From: Desulfobacterales bacterium
Lineage (GTDB): Bacteria > Desulfobacterota > Desulfobacteria > Desulfobacterales > JAHEIW01
DNA: 64,000 nt
Direction: 5' to 3'
Assembly: GCA_030066985.1 (NCBI GenBank)
Contig: JASJAN010000004.1
Location: forward strand, 124,001 to 188,000
Under the pieces are notes generated by a model. That model had not been told where the DNA came from. It ran no database searches and saw only the letters and a list, made by a program, of their open reading frames with translations. Position numbers and translations under genes: made by a program. This document shows positions 8,886 to 18,351 of the stretch, piece after piece (position 1 is the first letter of the stretch; each line of letters begins with the position of its first letter).

Positions 8886-10532
8886 ATGAGGTCAATCCCG
8901 ATGAAACCCGCAGAGCACTTAAAATCTTATTTTCGTTTCTGGAAGCCATCAGTTGCCAGAAGAATCACCTTCTATTTTTTTATTTTCGGTCTGGTTGTTT
9001 TCTTTATTACCTCCGTGCTCTACATGGGCGGCACTCGCAGGCATTTTATTCGCTCCACCAGCCAACTAATCAACCATCAGTTTGAATTAATGGACTCGGC
9101 CCGAGTACCAGATTTTATATGGACGGGACTCGGCAAACCAAATCCCGAGCTGGACCAACTGTTTCAAATTCTGGCCAACCTTTCGTCCAGTTTTTACGCG
9201 GTTTCCGATATTGCGATTTATGCAAAAGAGGCAGACGATACCTTATGGTATCGCGTATTCCTGGACAACAATAAGGTGTTACACCTCAATCCGTCGCAGA
9301 GCTCGTTTGCAGAAAGGCTGGACCGCAACCTCGAGCGGCATTTTGTTAAGTCCGGCTTGATGGTGCGCACAGATGATGAACATGCGTTGTTTGTCAATGT
9401 CACCGGAGAAACTGACCGGAACACTTACTTTCTTAAAATCGGTATCAATAGTGAAAGTATCACCGGCATTATGAAAAGAGAGGCCAAGTGGATTGTTCTC
9501 ATTTTTATTATGGCATTGGTGCTCTCCCGTTTTCTTGGGTATTACTTTGCCCGCAAGATCGCTCGACCGATAGAAAACCTTTCGGAAATATCCACCAATG
9601 TGGCCAAAGGGGACCTCACCCAACTGGCGCCGGTCAAGTCCGGTGATGAAATCGGCGAGCTGTCGACCAATTTCAATAAAATGGTCGAGGGATTGCGGGA
9701 ATGGGAAAATGTCAAAAAAATCGAGTTTGAGCTGGAAAAAGGCCGTGAAATTCAACGAGAATTTTTGCCCAGTCAAATTCCGGAGCTGCCCAATTGGGAA
9801 ATCGCCACCTGTTTTTATCCGGCCGGCCAGGTGAGCGGTGATTTTTATGATGTTTTCATGCTGCCGGACGGAAATGTTGGATTGGTGATTGCCGATGTGT
9901 GCGACAAGGGTGTTGGCTCGGCCTTGTATATGGCACTGTTTCGCAGCCTTATCAGGGTCTTTGCCGCCCAGACCATCCAATGCACCGGAGCTGAATCGAC
10001 ACAGATACAATCACCCTCGGGAAACATCGAAACGGTTTCGCCAGCGGTAAATGGCCCCCTGGCCCGCCTGGGTGCGGTTGCATCCACCAATAACTATATT
10101 GCCCAAATCCATGGCCGGGAATGCATGTTTGCCACCTTGTTTTTCGGTGTGTTGAATCCTGCGACAGGCATCCTCTCATATATCAACGGCGGTCATGAAC
10201 CGCTGTTTATCATCAATGACCGCAATATTAAAAACCGGTTGAAACCTACCGGGCCGGCGGTGGGGCTGATGCCCGACATCACCTTTAAAGTCCAGGAAAT
10301 TCAGCTTGAACCGGGTGATCTTCTGGTCGGCTACACCGATGGCGTGACCGATGCATGCTCGCCGGAAGGTGAACCCTATACCCGGGACCGTTTGCAATCC
10401 CTGCTAACGCAACCTTTTAAATCCGCCACTGAAACCATCGAGGGTGTCAAATCCAATTTATTTGCTTTTATTGATATCGCCGCCCGTGGTGATGATGTCA
10501 CCATGCTGGCCGTTCAGCGGGCACTAATATAA
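8886..10532 (+). CDS. Membrane HAMP-PP2C (SpoIIE/RsbU-type) phosphatase
   Basis: This 548-residue protein is a predicted signalling serine phosphatase. TM1 is at about 27-47, an extracytoplasmic sensor region spans 50-198, and TM2 is at about 201-221. HAMP follows at 222-275, then a short coiled linker and a PP2C/SpoIIE domain from about 305 to the end. Metal-binding Asp motifs are visible (SGDFYD 317-322, IADVCDKG 335-342, GYTDGVTD further on, GDDVTMLAV at the end). Such enzymes dephosphorylate anti-sigma antagonists in partner-switching systems, but no antagonist or anti-sigma gene is nearby. ATG 8901 (codon 6) is an alternative start with AGGT upstream. Confidence 0.88.
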   Translation: MRSIPMKPAEHLKSYFRFWKPSVARRITFYFFIFGLVVFFITSVLYMGGTRRHFIRSTSQLINHQFELMDSARVPDFIWTGLGKPNPELDQLFQILANLSSSFYAVSDIAIYAKEADDTLWYRVFLDNNKVLHLNPSQSSFAERLDRNLERHFVKSGLMVRTDDEHALFVNVTGETDRNTYFLKIGINSESITGIMKREAKWIVLIFIMALVLSRFLGYYFARKIARPIENLSEISTNVAKGDLTQLAPVKSGDEIGELSTNFNKMVEGLREWENVKKIEFELEKGREIQREFLPSQIPELPNWEIATCFYPAGQVSGDFYDVFMLPDGNVGLVIADVCDKGVGSALYMALFRSLIRVFAAQTIQCTGAESTQIQSPSGNIETVSPAVNGPLARLGAVASTNNYIAQIHGRECMFATLFFGVLNPATGILSYINGGHEPLFIINDRNIKNRLKPTGPAVGLMPDITFKVQEIQLEPGDLLVGYTDGVTDACSPEGEPYTRDRLQSLLTQPFKSATETIEGVKSNLFAFIDIAARGDDVTMLAVQRALI

Positions 10533-10687
10533 ATTAAACAAGTAATATTAAATAGTTATAAAAACAAGGCATTTCCGCTTGACATATAAAAAATAGAATG
10601 TGACTTATATTTGAGGCATCGGGCAATGTGTAGACGTTATTTAGGTAGATCGGCAATCTAACCATTACGGAGGAGGATCATTTAAAC

Positions 10688-11134
10688 ATGGCAAAAAAAG
10701 CGCAAAAAAAACCTTCCAAAAAATCAAAGACAAAAGATGTTGCTAAGAAGAAAAAGGTGACGGCCAACCCGAAGAAATCAAAAGCGCCGAAAAAAAAGGC
10801 AGCTGCAACTAAGAAAAAGGCAAAAGCAACGGCTAAAAAAGCCGCACCGAAGAAAAAAGCCAAGGCTTCAGCCAAAAAAGCAGCGCCAAAGAAAAAGGCC
10901 ACAGCGCCGGCTAAAACGACAGCCGCACCAATGAAAATATCAACACCCAAATCCGCAAGCGCAGGAAAATCTTTTTCAATTACGCAATTTGCTGAAATGA
11001 CCTATCTGACCGAAAACGGTGTCAGACAATGGCTGCAGCAGGGACTGCTCAGAGGCCGGCAGGACGCCAAAGGCAAATGGCAGATAGAAGCCTCGAATCT
11101 GGAGATTCCCAATGTAAAGCGTCTTGTACGCTAG
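10688..11134 (+). CDS. Histone H1-like Lys/Ala-rich tail fused to excisionase-type HTH
   Basis: This 148-residue, highly basic protein has two parts. Residues 1 to about 95 are low-complexity Lys/Ala/Pro repeats of the type KKAAPKKKAKASAKKAAPKK, like eukaryotic H1 tails and bacterial Hc1/AlgR3-like proteins. Residues about 98-148 form a compact winged-HTH of the excisionase/MerR type (SITQFAEMTYLTENGVRQWL, then a GKWQIEASNLE wing). A nucleoid-associated role is inferred: sequence-reading HTH plus non-specific tail. The GGAGGAGG ribosome site 11 nt upstream of ATG is strong, consistent with abundant expression. Confidence 0.8.
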   Translation: MAKKAQKKPSKKSKTKDVAKKKKVTANPKKSKAPKKKAAATKKKAKATAKKAAPKKKAKASAKKAAPKKKATAPAKTTAAPMKISTPKSASAGKSFSITQFAEMTYLTENGVRQWLQQGLLRGRQDAKGKWQIEASNLEIPNVKRLVR

Positions 11135-11163
11135 ATATTGGGTATTTGGTATTGGATGTTGGA
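11133..11163. repeat. Single-arm word repeat (ATTGGGTATT type)
   Basis: Tandem variants of ATTGGGTAT / TTGGTATTGG start on the TAG stop of the upstream gene. No clear inverted partner was found before the terminator, so this may be a lone arm of the intergenic repeat class. Confidence 0.45.
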
Positions 11164-11208
11164 ATCGAACATGTGACAGCGATAAACAAAAACACACCGC
11201 AAAAATAT

Positions 11209-11255
11209 AGGGGAGAAGAGTCATAATAGAATATATGACCCCTCTCCCCTTTTTG
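11209..11255 (+). terminator. Rho-independent terminator
   Basis: AGGGGAGAAGAGTCAT (11209-11224) pairs with ATGACCCCTCTCCCCT (11235-11250) around a 10-nt loop and is followed by TTTTTG. It sits between convergent genes and mainly terminates the histone-like gene. Confidence 0.85.
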
Positions 11256-11281
11256 ATCTTATTGATTTAGCACCCCTTGGC

Positions 11282-11977
11282 TCATTTGTTTGGGCGCGTT
11301 TCATGAAAACGCCTCATCAAGGGTATGATCCAACCCGAATCCCGGGGTCGATTTTCATCGCTGCGAAAAAAATCCTTTTTGTCCGGAATTCCAGCACCCG
11401 CCGCGCGATCGATAATCTGGATGCCTTCAACGATGCCCATTTCAAAATGGGGCTGTATCCCCCAGACCGGTTGATCTTTTAATTTAAACGCCAGAATATC
11501 ACAGTCGGCTGAACGCGCAATGATCGTGGCATTTTCGACCGGAACGGTGCAGACCTCATCAAAATGGAAAACAAATCCGCGCAGGGTGCGGCCGGATTCA
11601 CCCAACAACGCATCCGGTGCTAAAATGTGAATTTCCGGCCAGCCAATTTCAGGTTTTTCCCGCTGCCGGACAGCATCCAGACCAAATAAAGATCGGGCAA
11701 TCATCTGGTGGCCAAAGCAGCTGCCCAAGATGACTTTGCCCTGGACGACGGCGTCTCTGATCAGTGCGGCTTCCGTTTGCATCCAGGTGGTATCATCCAG
11801 AACACTGGCTGTGGAGCCCGTAATCAAAATGTGGGAATAGGAATCCAATCCGTCGGGCCATTGGCCGGCTGAAACCCTAAAAAAATCAAAGGGGTACAGC
11901 AGCAACGGTTCCCAGTAGATGAGTGGCTGGTAAACATCTTCATCAATGGAGTTGTCTAAAAACAAAATGCGGCCCAC
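11282..11977 (-). CDS. Class I glutamine amidotransferase-like protein
   Basis: This 231-residue protein has the GATase1 fold of the GuaA N-domain family. The nucleophile elbow is GSCFGH with Cys87. The His177/Glu179 pair sits in QPHFEM, completing the Cys-His-Glu triad, and the ITGS oxyanion-type turn lies near 52-55. It is a stand-alone domain without a synthetase partner, like the YfeJ/gamma-glutamyl hydrolase type, so it could act on glutamine or gamma-glutamyl compounds. The start appears to be GTG at 11977. It converges on the histone-like gene and diverges from the MBL enzyme. Confidence 0.8.
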   Translation of the reverse strand: MGRILFLDNSIDEDVYQPLIYWEPLLLYPFDFFRVSAGQWPDGLDSYSHILITGSTASVLDDTTWMQTEAALIRDAVVQGKVILGSCFGHQMIARSLFGLDAVRQREKPEIGWPEIHILAPDALLGESGRTLRGFVFHFDEVCTVPVENATIIARSADCDILAFKLKDQPVWGIQPHFEMGIVEGIQIIDRAAGAGIPDKKDFFRSDENRPRDSGWIIPLMRRFHETRPNK

Positions 11978-12043
11978 AAGTCCGATCTCCGATTCAAAAT
12001 GTAAGAAGGATTCGTTTAAAGATCATAGGCGATTTGCAATATC

Positions 12044-12073
12044 TTGACAAGCACCTTATAATTTCCCTAAATT
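12044..12073 (+). promoter_or_regulatory. Possible sigma70 promoter for the MBL gene
   Basis: TTGACA (12044-12049) is followed after 18 nt by TAAATT (12068-12073), a partial -10, about 45 nt before the ATG. The -35 is perfect and the -10 weak. Confidence 0.35.
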
Positions 12074-12117
12074 CGAATTGATCCACACCACAAAAACCGG
12101 CTTCGAGGAGGCCCGTC

Positions 12118-12756
12118 ATGACACTTGTCGTCGACAATGAAACAATACAAATTGAATGTTACGCTCTGGGTGTCTTTGGAACCAATTCATTTATCGTACG
12201 CTGCCTAAAATCAGGGGACAGCGTTGTTGTTGATGCACCGGGTGATGCGCCCAAAGTGTTGGATCGATTAAAGTCCTCAAATCCGCAATATATTCTGATG
12301 ACCCACAACCACATGGATCACACCGATGCCCTGGCGGAATTAAAATCGGCTTTGAACGTTCCGATTGCGGCGCATGCCGCCGATGCTGCCAAACTGCCGG
12401 TTCCCGCGGACATGCTGCTGGCCGATGGAGAAATCATTACCATTGGACATCTGCGCTTTGCAGTCCTGCATACGCCAGGACATACACCGGGCAGCCTGTG
12501 TTTTTACACCGAGGGGTATCTGATATCCGGAGATACACTGTTTCCGGGCGGACCGGGTAAAACAGGGTTTCCGGCTGATTTCAAACAAATTGTCGCATCT
12601 TTGCAGCAGAAGATTTTTGTCCTGCCCGACGATACACAGGTATTTCCGGGCCATGGCGACCACACTTTATTAGGAAAAGAAAAGCTGGCGTTTGAGGCTT
12701 TTTCCGCCAGACCCCATGATCCTGATCTTTGCGGCGACGTTCTTTGGACTATGTAA
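12118..12756 (+). CDS. Metallo-beta-lactamase fold hydrolase, glyoxalase II-like
   Basis: This 212-residue enzyme has the full set of MBL metal ligands. THNHMDHTD gives His63, His65, Asp67 and His68; HTPGHTPGS gives His122; SGDT gives Asp139; FPGHGD gives His179. Size and motif spacing fit the small glyoxalase-II-like hydrolases (YcbL type), which cleave thioesters such as S-lactoylglutathione. The true substrate is unknown. No membrane segment is present, so it acts in the cytoplasm. A GAGGAGG ribosome site precedes the ATG. It converges on the PIG-L gene across repeat B1. Confidence 0.88.
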   Translation: MTLVVDNETIQIECYALGVFGTNSFIVRCLKSGDSVVVDAPGDAPKVLDRLKSSNPQYILMTHNHMDHTDALAELKSALNVPIAAHAADAAKLPVPADMLLADGEIITIGHLRFAVLHTPGHTPGSLCFYTEGYLISGDTLFPGGPGKTGFPADFKQIVASLQQKIFVLPDDTQVFPGHGDHTLLGKEKLAFEAFSARPHDPDLCGDVLWTM

Positions 12757-12760
12757 TAAT

Positions 12761-12844
12761 CAGGTTTCAGGTTTCAGTGTTCAGGTGTCAGCCCGTCTAA
12801 TCAACCCTGACACCTGATCCGCCTGCGGCGGAACACCTGAAACC
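12761..12844. repeat. Inverted word-repeat element B1
   Basis: The left arm 12761-12795 is built from CAGGTTTCAGGTTTCAGTG and CAGGTGTCAG words. The right arm 12806-12844 is the inverse (CTGACACCTGAT ... ACACCTGAAACC) and is interrupted by the palindrome TCCGCCTGCGGCGGA (12818-12832). It lies between convergent stop codons. Confidence 0.85.
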
Positions 12845-12850
12845 ATTATT

Positions 12851-13543
12851 TCACCAGCTGATCTCTTCACGGTGAAAAGCTTCGGCCAGATCAAAATCTT
12901 CACCTTCGGCCAAATCACTGCAGCGCTGTCGCAACCAGTCTTCGAGATCTGACGCCTTAGACTGCACCTGACTTTTATGACACCTTAACGCCTGCAGCTT
13001 AAGGTCAAAGGTATCGGTGATGTTGGATACATAGTTAATATCTTCCGAAGCCCAAAACAGCATTTCCTTGACTTTGTGGGGCAGCAGACCTTCTTCGAGC
13101 AAATCCGGATATGCCAGATGGTCCCTAGCATATGGGAAAACCGCATCAATGGTGACCTGGCCGGCGATGCGATGGTCCCGGTGCCAGATATAGCGGCGGT
13201 ATGGGTCGGCGGTGACGACCGTATGAGGCCGGTACAAACGAATCATGCGTACAATTTGTTTTCGAAACTCCGGTGTATCTTCAAGACCCTGATCCGGGTT
13301 TCCGAGAAAAACGACCTCCCTCACACCCAGTATTTCAGCCGCCGCCTGCTGCTCCTTTTGCCGGATTTCGGCCAGCGCGTCTGGTTTTAAATCGGGGTCA
13401 CTGGTTCCTTTGTTTCCGTTGGTACACACCACATAAACCACCTGCTTGGCCCGCTGGGTCCAGCGGGCCACCGTCCCGGCGACCCCGAATTCAGCATCGT
13501 CCGGGTGGGGGGTTACGACAACAACATCAGCTGGCTCTGTCAC
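12851..13543 (-). CDS. PIG-L (LmbE/BshB-like) zinc deacetylase
   Basis: This 230-residue protein carries the PIG-L N-terminal motif TPHPDDAE (His13, Asp15, Asp16) and the distal WHRDH (His121, His124) that completes the zinc site. Family members deacetylate GlcNAc-linked substrates, including MshB and BshB in mycothiol and bacillithiol synthesis and GlcNAc-PI in eukaryotes. The substrate here is unknown. The start is GTG 13543 with GGAGG 6 nt upstream. It diverges from a two-domain GNAT whose closest named analogue is MshD, a pairing worth noting. Confidence 0.87.
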   Translation of the reverse strand: MTEPADVVVVTPHPDDAEFGVAGTVARWTQRAKQVVYVVCTNGNKGTSDPDLKPDALAEIRQKEQQAAAEILGVREVVFLGNPDQGLEDTPEFRKQIVRMIRLYRPHTVVTADPYRRYIWHRDHRIAGQVTIDAVFPYARDHLAYPDLLEEGLLPHKVKEMLFWASEDINYVSNITDTFDLKLQALRCHKSQVQSKASDLEDWLRQRCSDLAEGEDFDLAEAFHREEISW

Positions 13544-13748
13544 ATTAAACCTCCGTATTTAAGATCACTGGATAATGATATCGACTTGGACATTGGTCAA
13601 ATTGCCTTATGGATTTTAAAGGTTATGTTATCATTTAGCCCTAAAAGTTTAATTTAAAGCGGTTTTAAGGGTTTAGCAAGTTCATCCCTGCATCGATGCC
13701 GGGTTGGCAGATTGATAACAAAACAAGTTCTCAATAGGGTTTCACATA

Positions 13749-14681
13749 ATGCCCAACAATAGGTTAATAGTACGTCATTTTTCAGATGTTGATTTTAACC
13801 GATATGTACACCTGCATGTCGAGTCCGAGCGACTGGCGCCTGAGGGACGCTTTGTATCTGCCCGAACGCTGTCAGATGAGCTGGAGCATCCCAAATTTGA
13901 ACCGCAAAGGGATTTGTGGGTTGCCGACTTAAAGGGGGTTCTCGTTGGTTGTCTGAGCATTTTTCGTGAGCCTGAAATCGGACGCGCTTTGCTCGCGGGA
14001 TGCGTTCATCCGCATCACCGGCGCAAAAAAATTGCATCAACATTGCTGATCAAGGCCTTTGAGCAAATCAAAGCAGCCGGTATCAAATCCGCTCAGATCT
14101 GCATCGGAGAATCCAATACAGGCGCAAAACACATGCTCGCACAACTTGGATTTACCTTTATCCGTTATTTTGTTGAAATGAGACTGGCCATCAACCGTCT
14201 TCAGCTGCCGGCCATCCGACAGGACGACATTACCAGCCGTCAATTGGCGCCAGGAGAAGCATCCCTTCTCGCTCAAATTCAAAACCGTTGTTTTGCCGGT
14301 AGTTGGGGGTTTAATCCGAATACCGAAGAAGAGATAGCCTATCGCTTGAATATGCAGGGTCGTTCCCCGCAGGATGTGATCCTCACATATTGTGGTAAGC
14401 ATCCGATTGGTTACTGCTGGACGCTTATCAACAGCGAAGAAAATAAACGCAGTAAAAAAAACAAAGGCCTGATTCATATGTTGGGAGTGGATCCGGACTT
14501 TCGCCGGCAGGATATGGGTAAAGCGATATTGGTCAACGGGTTAGCAGACCTCAAAGCCAAAGGTGTTGACGTTGTTGAACTGACAGTAGACAGCGAAAAC
14601 TCGGCCGCACACTCTCTTTATGAATCGGTGGGCTTTGAGATGGTTGCTAAATTGGAGTGGTATGAAAAGAGGATCAATTGA
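13749..14681 (+). CDS. Tandem-domain GNAT N-acetyltransferase
   Basis: This 310-residue protein has two GNAT folds. The N-terminal one (about 5-150) has an acetyl-CoA loop in VHPHHRRKKIASTLL. The C-terminal one (about 160-305) has VDPDFRRQDMGKAILVNGL and the typical NSAAHSLYESVGFE end. This double architecture resembles mycothiol synthase MshD, although many tandem GNATs are unrelated in function. Both acetyl-CoA loops look intact. It is divergently transcribed from the PIG-L deacetylase with a 205-nt shared upstream region, and its stop nearly touches the convergent kinase gene (2 nt apart). Confidence 0.82.
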   Translation: MPNNRLIVRHFSDVDFNRYVHLHVESERLAPEGRFVSARTLSDELEHPKFEPQRDLWVADLKGVLVGCLSIFREPEIGRALLAGCVHPHHRRKKIASTLLIKAFEQIKAAGIKSAQICIGESNTGAKHMLAQLGFTFIRYFVEMRLAINRLQLPAIRQDDITSRQLAPGEASLLAQIQNRCFAGSWGFNPNTEEEIAYRLNMQGRSPQDVILTYCGKHPIGYCWTLINSEENKRSKKNKGLIHMLGVDPDFRRQDMGKAILVNGLADLKAKGVDVVELTVDSENSAAHSLYESVGFEMVAKLEWYEKRIN

Positions 14682-14683
14682 AC

Positions 14684-17600
14684 TTAATGGATCACTGTCG
14701 ACATATCGCTGGATTTGGTTTTTTCCAGAACGTCTCTGATGGTCGTCGCCAGGTCCTGAATGACAAGCGGCTTCATTAAAAATGCGCTAATGCCAACTTG
14801 CTCAGCGCGGTTGGCCAGGCTTTCATCGCTGTAGCCGCTGCAGATGATGACCGGTATGTCAGCGCGGATCTTGATAACCTCATCTGCCAATTGATCACCG
14901 GTCATATCCGGCATGGTCATATCGGTTATCACCAAATCAAAATCATCAGAAGCACTTTGAAACAATTTTAGTGCCTCAATACTGCTGGTGCAAGTTTCAA
15001 CCCTGTAACCCAAACGCTCAAGTGATTTTTTTCCGATTTCGGCCAATGCGCGTTCATCGTCAACAAATAAGATTCGTTCATCTCCAACCGGAATCATCTG
15101 AGGGGCATCCGATTCGGGTTTTACTTCTTTAGCTTCGGTGGGAATATAAACGGTAAACACCGTTCCTTTGCCCTGCTCGCTGTCAACGGTAACAGCACCA
15201 CCGTAGCTTTTTAAAATACCATGCACAACCGCCAGACCCAATCCGGTTCCCTTGTCTTTTTCTTTGGTCGTGAAATAGGGCTCAAAAATTCTTTCCGCAA
15301 CTTCGGGTGCCATGCCGCTACCTGTGTCGGCGACCACCAGCGTCAAATACTTACCAGCATTTAATTCAAGATGCTCGGCTTTCTGGGCGCTCAGATGGAT
15401 ATTTTCAACCTTAACATCCAGCACGCCACCCGTTTCGCTCATGGCATGGTAGGCATTGGTGCACAGGTTCATGATAATCTGATGGATTTCAGTGGCATCG
15501 GCCTCGATAACCCCGGCTGCGGGGTCAATATATTGCCGAATTTGAATCGTCGCTGGCAACGATGCGTTGAGCATTTTAATGGCTTCTTTGATTATCGGAT
15601 CTATTTTGAGTGGCTTTCGATCCTGATCTGACTGGCGACTGAAGGCCAAAATCTGCTTGACGACTTCTTTGGCGCGCTGGCTGGCTTTGTATATTTCGTT
15701 TAAATTATACTTGGCGTCGGTTTCTTTGACGATGTCTAGCATGGACAATTCCGTATAGCCCATAATAGCTGAAAGAATATTATTAAAGTCGTGGGCTATG
15801 CCGCCGGCCAGGGTCCCGATGGCTTCCATCTTTTGGGCCTGGCGCAGGTAGGCCTCCGATTTTAAGCGCTCATTTTCCAACTCTTTAAGCTTTGTGATAT
15901 CCGTGGCAACCTGCAGGCGCACATAGCGCCCGTCAATCCATTTGATGGCCCGATCATAATTAATATACCATTTGCCGGTAAGGGGATTCTTGCCTTCCCA
16001 AACAATTGCACCTGTCGGATTGCCCTGCTTATCCAGCAGTCTCGCATTTGTGCAGTGCTCACAGGGCTGGTTATCAGCACGGAACACCTGGTAGCAGAGT
16101 TGTCCAACCAGATTGTCTCCGAAATTGTCCTGCATGTGCTTGTTCATGAAAATAATTTCATGGGTGTGCATGTCGGCGGCATAAATGGTTGCATCAATGC
16201 TGTCTAAAACCGTACGAAAGGTTTTGCGGGAATTATCTAATATTTTTTCAGTCTGGATGCGCTCTTGAAGCTCCTGCTGTATCTTGGCATGCAGGTGGGC
16301 ATTGTCTAAGGCAACGGATGTGAGCTCGGCAAAGCGTGTTAGGACCGTAATTTCATTATCACCGAACTGCTTTTGTGGGTCAAAAGAGCAAAGACCGATG
16401 ACACCGATGGTTTCATCGCCTGATTTCAGGGGTACGCCCAAATCGGCTGTCATATTATCGAATTTGGCGTCGCGGTGCCTGCCGGTCCAGTGGTGGTAAT
16501 CGTCGACTTTTAATGGTTGGCCGGATTGCCACACTTTTCCGGATAACCCTTCACCGGGTCGCAGGCGAAATCCCAGCCATTGTTCGAATCGACCAGTGCC
16601 CACCTTGATGACGAGCTCATCCGTTTCAGGATCGTGTAAAAAGATGTAACCCTCGACTGTTCCTACCAGTTTACCGGCACGATCAACAATCGCTTTGAGC
16701 AATTCTTCGATGTTCAGGCGCTTGATCAATCCAAGGGTGGTCTCATGCAGCGCCATCAAATATGCATTGTGCTGCTTGAGGGAATCTTCCGCTTTTCTTT
16801 TTTCGGTCACATCGCGCACGATGGCCTGAATAACCTGGTTTTCACCCATTTGAAATAAACCCGATGATACTTCAGCCAGAAAAAGGTCACCATTTTTTCT
16901 GACAAACTCAATTTCAAAATCGATTTGTTGGCTAACCGTGAATTGATGATAGGCCTCCATGGATTTCAGAAGCGCTTCGGCGGGGTGTAAATCGGACATT
17001 TTTTGCTGCAATAACTCGGCTTTCGTGTAACCGAATTGCTCCACGGCCTTTTGGTTGGCATCTAAAATCCGACCCTCCATGTCGTGGATAAAGATGGCAT
17101 CACTGGAATATTGAAAAAGGCGACGGTATTTATTTTCCCCGATACGTATGACGCTTTCAGCTTGCTTGCGGGATTCAACCGCTTGTTGCAGCTTTTCATG
17201 CTGGGCAACCAGGGCTTTGGTTTTCGAGACAATTTTTGTGTGGGAAAATAAGGCCGTAAACAAAAAGAGAAAAAACAGAAAAATAGCAACCACAACGGCC
17301 CGTTTGAATAACTTGGCAGAGCTGCTTTGATTGTTGTCGCTAAACCATTGATCCAAGGATTGATAATAAATTGAGCTGTTGTTGCTTTTTAGTTTTCGCA
17401 GGTGATGGTCTAAAGCATCCAGCAGGTTTTTATTTTTTCCGATCGGTGCCGCGTAAAATAATTTTTGGGGACTTAAGACGATGGGGCTTTTTTTAATGTT
17501 AAATTGATCTTCAAATCGAAAACCGTAAACATGATTGACCAATCCGGCCTGACAGCGACCCAATTCCACCAATTTAAGGACATCGGCATAGGCATTGGCT

Positions 17601-18082
17601 TCAATGAATCGGCATTGGATGCCAAATTGTTCCATTAACTGCTTAAGACCATCAAAATAGATGTCATCGTGTAAGACAGCGACCTTTTGGTTTTTGAGGT
17701 CAACAATCGATTCAATGGTTGAGTGTTGATCAACATAGAGCTGTCCCCAGTTGCTGATCACGCTTTCATAGGAATAGTCAAATACTTTCGCCCCGGATTC
17801 GGTTAAGGCCACCGCAGCGAGCAAATCGATTTGGCCGCTTCTGAGTTTTTCAAGACTTTCAAGGCGTGATCCGGGCACATATTCAATGACCCAGCTTTCC
17901 TTTTGAGCGACGTTTTCAAGAATATCAATGAAAAGACCGTAAACACTGCCATCATCCTTAAATCCGCTCAGGGGAATATTTTGATACACACCAACTTTAA
18001 TCCGGGTTTCCGCCAGCGGCGCAGACGGCAAAATCAAGATTGTAAAGCATAAAAGTGCTAATATTTTTAAATATTTGACCAT
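14684..18082 (-). CDS. Hybrid sensor kinase: SBP3-TM-PAS-GAF-PAS-HisKA-HATPase-REC
   Basis: This 1132-residue membrane sensor has a signal-anchor N-terminus and a periplasmic type-3 solute-binding domain at about 25-250. TM is at about 262-281. A PAS (316-430), GAF (453-600) and second PAS (618-732, with Cys pairs in CEHC) follow. The phospho-acceptor is His764 in IAHDFNN, then come the HATPase (about 860-985) and a C-terminal receiver (about 1003-1120, TDMTMPD acceptor Asp). The binding domain suggests that an amino-acid-like or other small ligand is sensed outside. No DNA-binding output is attached, so it must relay elsewhere. It lies upstream of no obvious target and shares strand with the following signalling operon. 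Confidence 0.9.
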   Translation of the reverse strand: MVKYLKILALLCFTILILPSAPLAETRIKVGVYQNIPLSGFKDDGSVYGLFIDILENVAQKESWVIEYVPGSRLESLEKLRSGQIDLLAAVALTESGAKVFDYSYESVISNWGQLYVDQHSTIESIVDLKNQKVAVLHDDIYFDGLKQLMEQFGIQCRFIEANAYADVLKLVELGRCQAGLVNHVYGFRFEDQFNIKKSPIVLSPQKLFYAAPIGKNKNLLDALDHHLRKLKSNNSSIYYQSLDQWFSDNNQSSSAKLFKRAVVVAIFLFFLFLFTALFSHTKIVSKTKALVAQHEKLQQAVESRKQAESVIRIGENKYRRLFQYSSDAIFIHDMEGRILDANQKAVEQFGYTKAELLQQKMSDLHPAEALLKSMEAYHQFTVSQQIDFEIEFVRKNGDLFLAEVSSGLFQMGENQVIQAIVRDVTEKRKAEDSLKQHNAYLMALHETTLGLIKRLNIEELLKAIVDRAGKLVGTVEGYIFLHDPETDELVIKVGTGRFEQWLGFRLRPGEGLSGKVWQSGQPLKVDDYHHWTGRHRDAKFDNMTADLGVPLKSGDETIGVIGLCSFDPQKQFGDNEITVLTRFAELTSVALDNAHLHAKIQQELQERIQTEKILDNSRKTFRTVLDSIDATIYAADMHTHEIIFMNKHMQDNFGDNLVGQLCYQVFRADNQPCEHCTNARLLDKQGNPTGAIVWEGKNPLTGKWYINYDRAIKWIDGRYVRLQVATDITKLKELENERLKSEAYLRQAQKMEAIGTLAGGIAHDFNNILSAIMGYTELSMLDIVKETDAKYNLNEIYKASQRAKEVVKQILAFSRQSDQDRKPLKIDPIIKEAIKMLNASLPATIQIRQYIDPAAGVIEADATEIHQIIMNLCTNAYHAMSETGGVLDVKVENIHLSAQKAEHLELNAGKYLTLVVADTGSGMAPEVAERIFEPYFTTKEKDKGTGLGLAVVHGILKSYGGAVTVDSEQGKGTVFTVYIPTEAKEVKPESDAPQMIPVGDERILFVDDERALAEIGKKSLERLGYRVETCTSSIEALKLFQSASDDFDLVITDMTMPDMTGDQLADEVIKIRADIPVIICSGYSDESLANRAEQVGISAFLMKPLVIQDLATTIRDVLEKTKSSDMSTVIH

Positions 18083-18351
18083 ATGGCGACGATTGAACTG
18101 AATTAAACAATAATATGCTTAAATCATAACAAATTTATGCCGTTTTGGCTAATTTTTGCACTTTAAAAAATAGAGGCGACAGGTTATCTGAAGTGTACGG
18201 TTTGTGCAGGATGGGAGATTAAGTAAAAACTAGGATTTGAAAATTATAAAAACAATGATGGGGCGATTAAAAAATGTTAAACAGAATATAGTACTGGTCA
18301 TATTGAATTTCAGAGGTTAAAGACAGTTTTTTTATATATCAATTAATTGCT

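Noticed and set aside
10579-10610. TTGACA ... TTATAT as promoter of the histone-like gene
   Set aside because: The spacing of 20 nt is too long for a standard sigma70 promoter.
12761-12844. B1 as a simple bidirectional terminator
   Set aside because: There is no T-run, and the same phrase with a different core recurs at 28560, so it is a dispersed repeat; a secondary terminator role is still possible.
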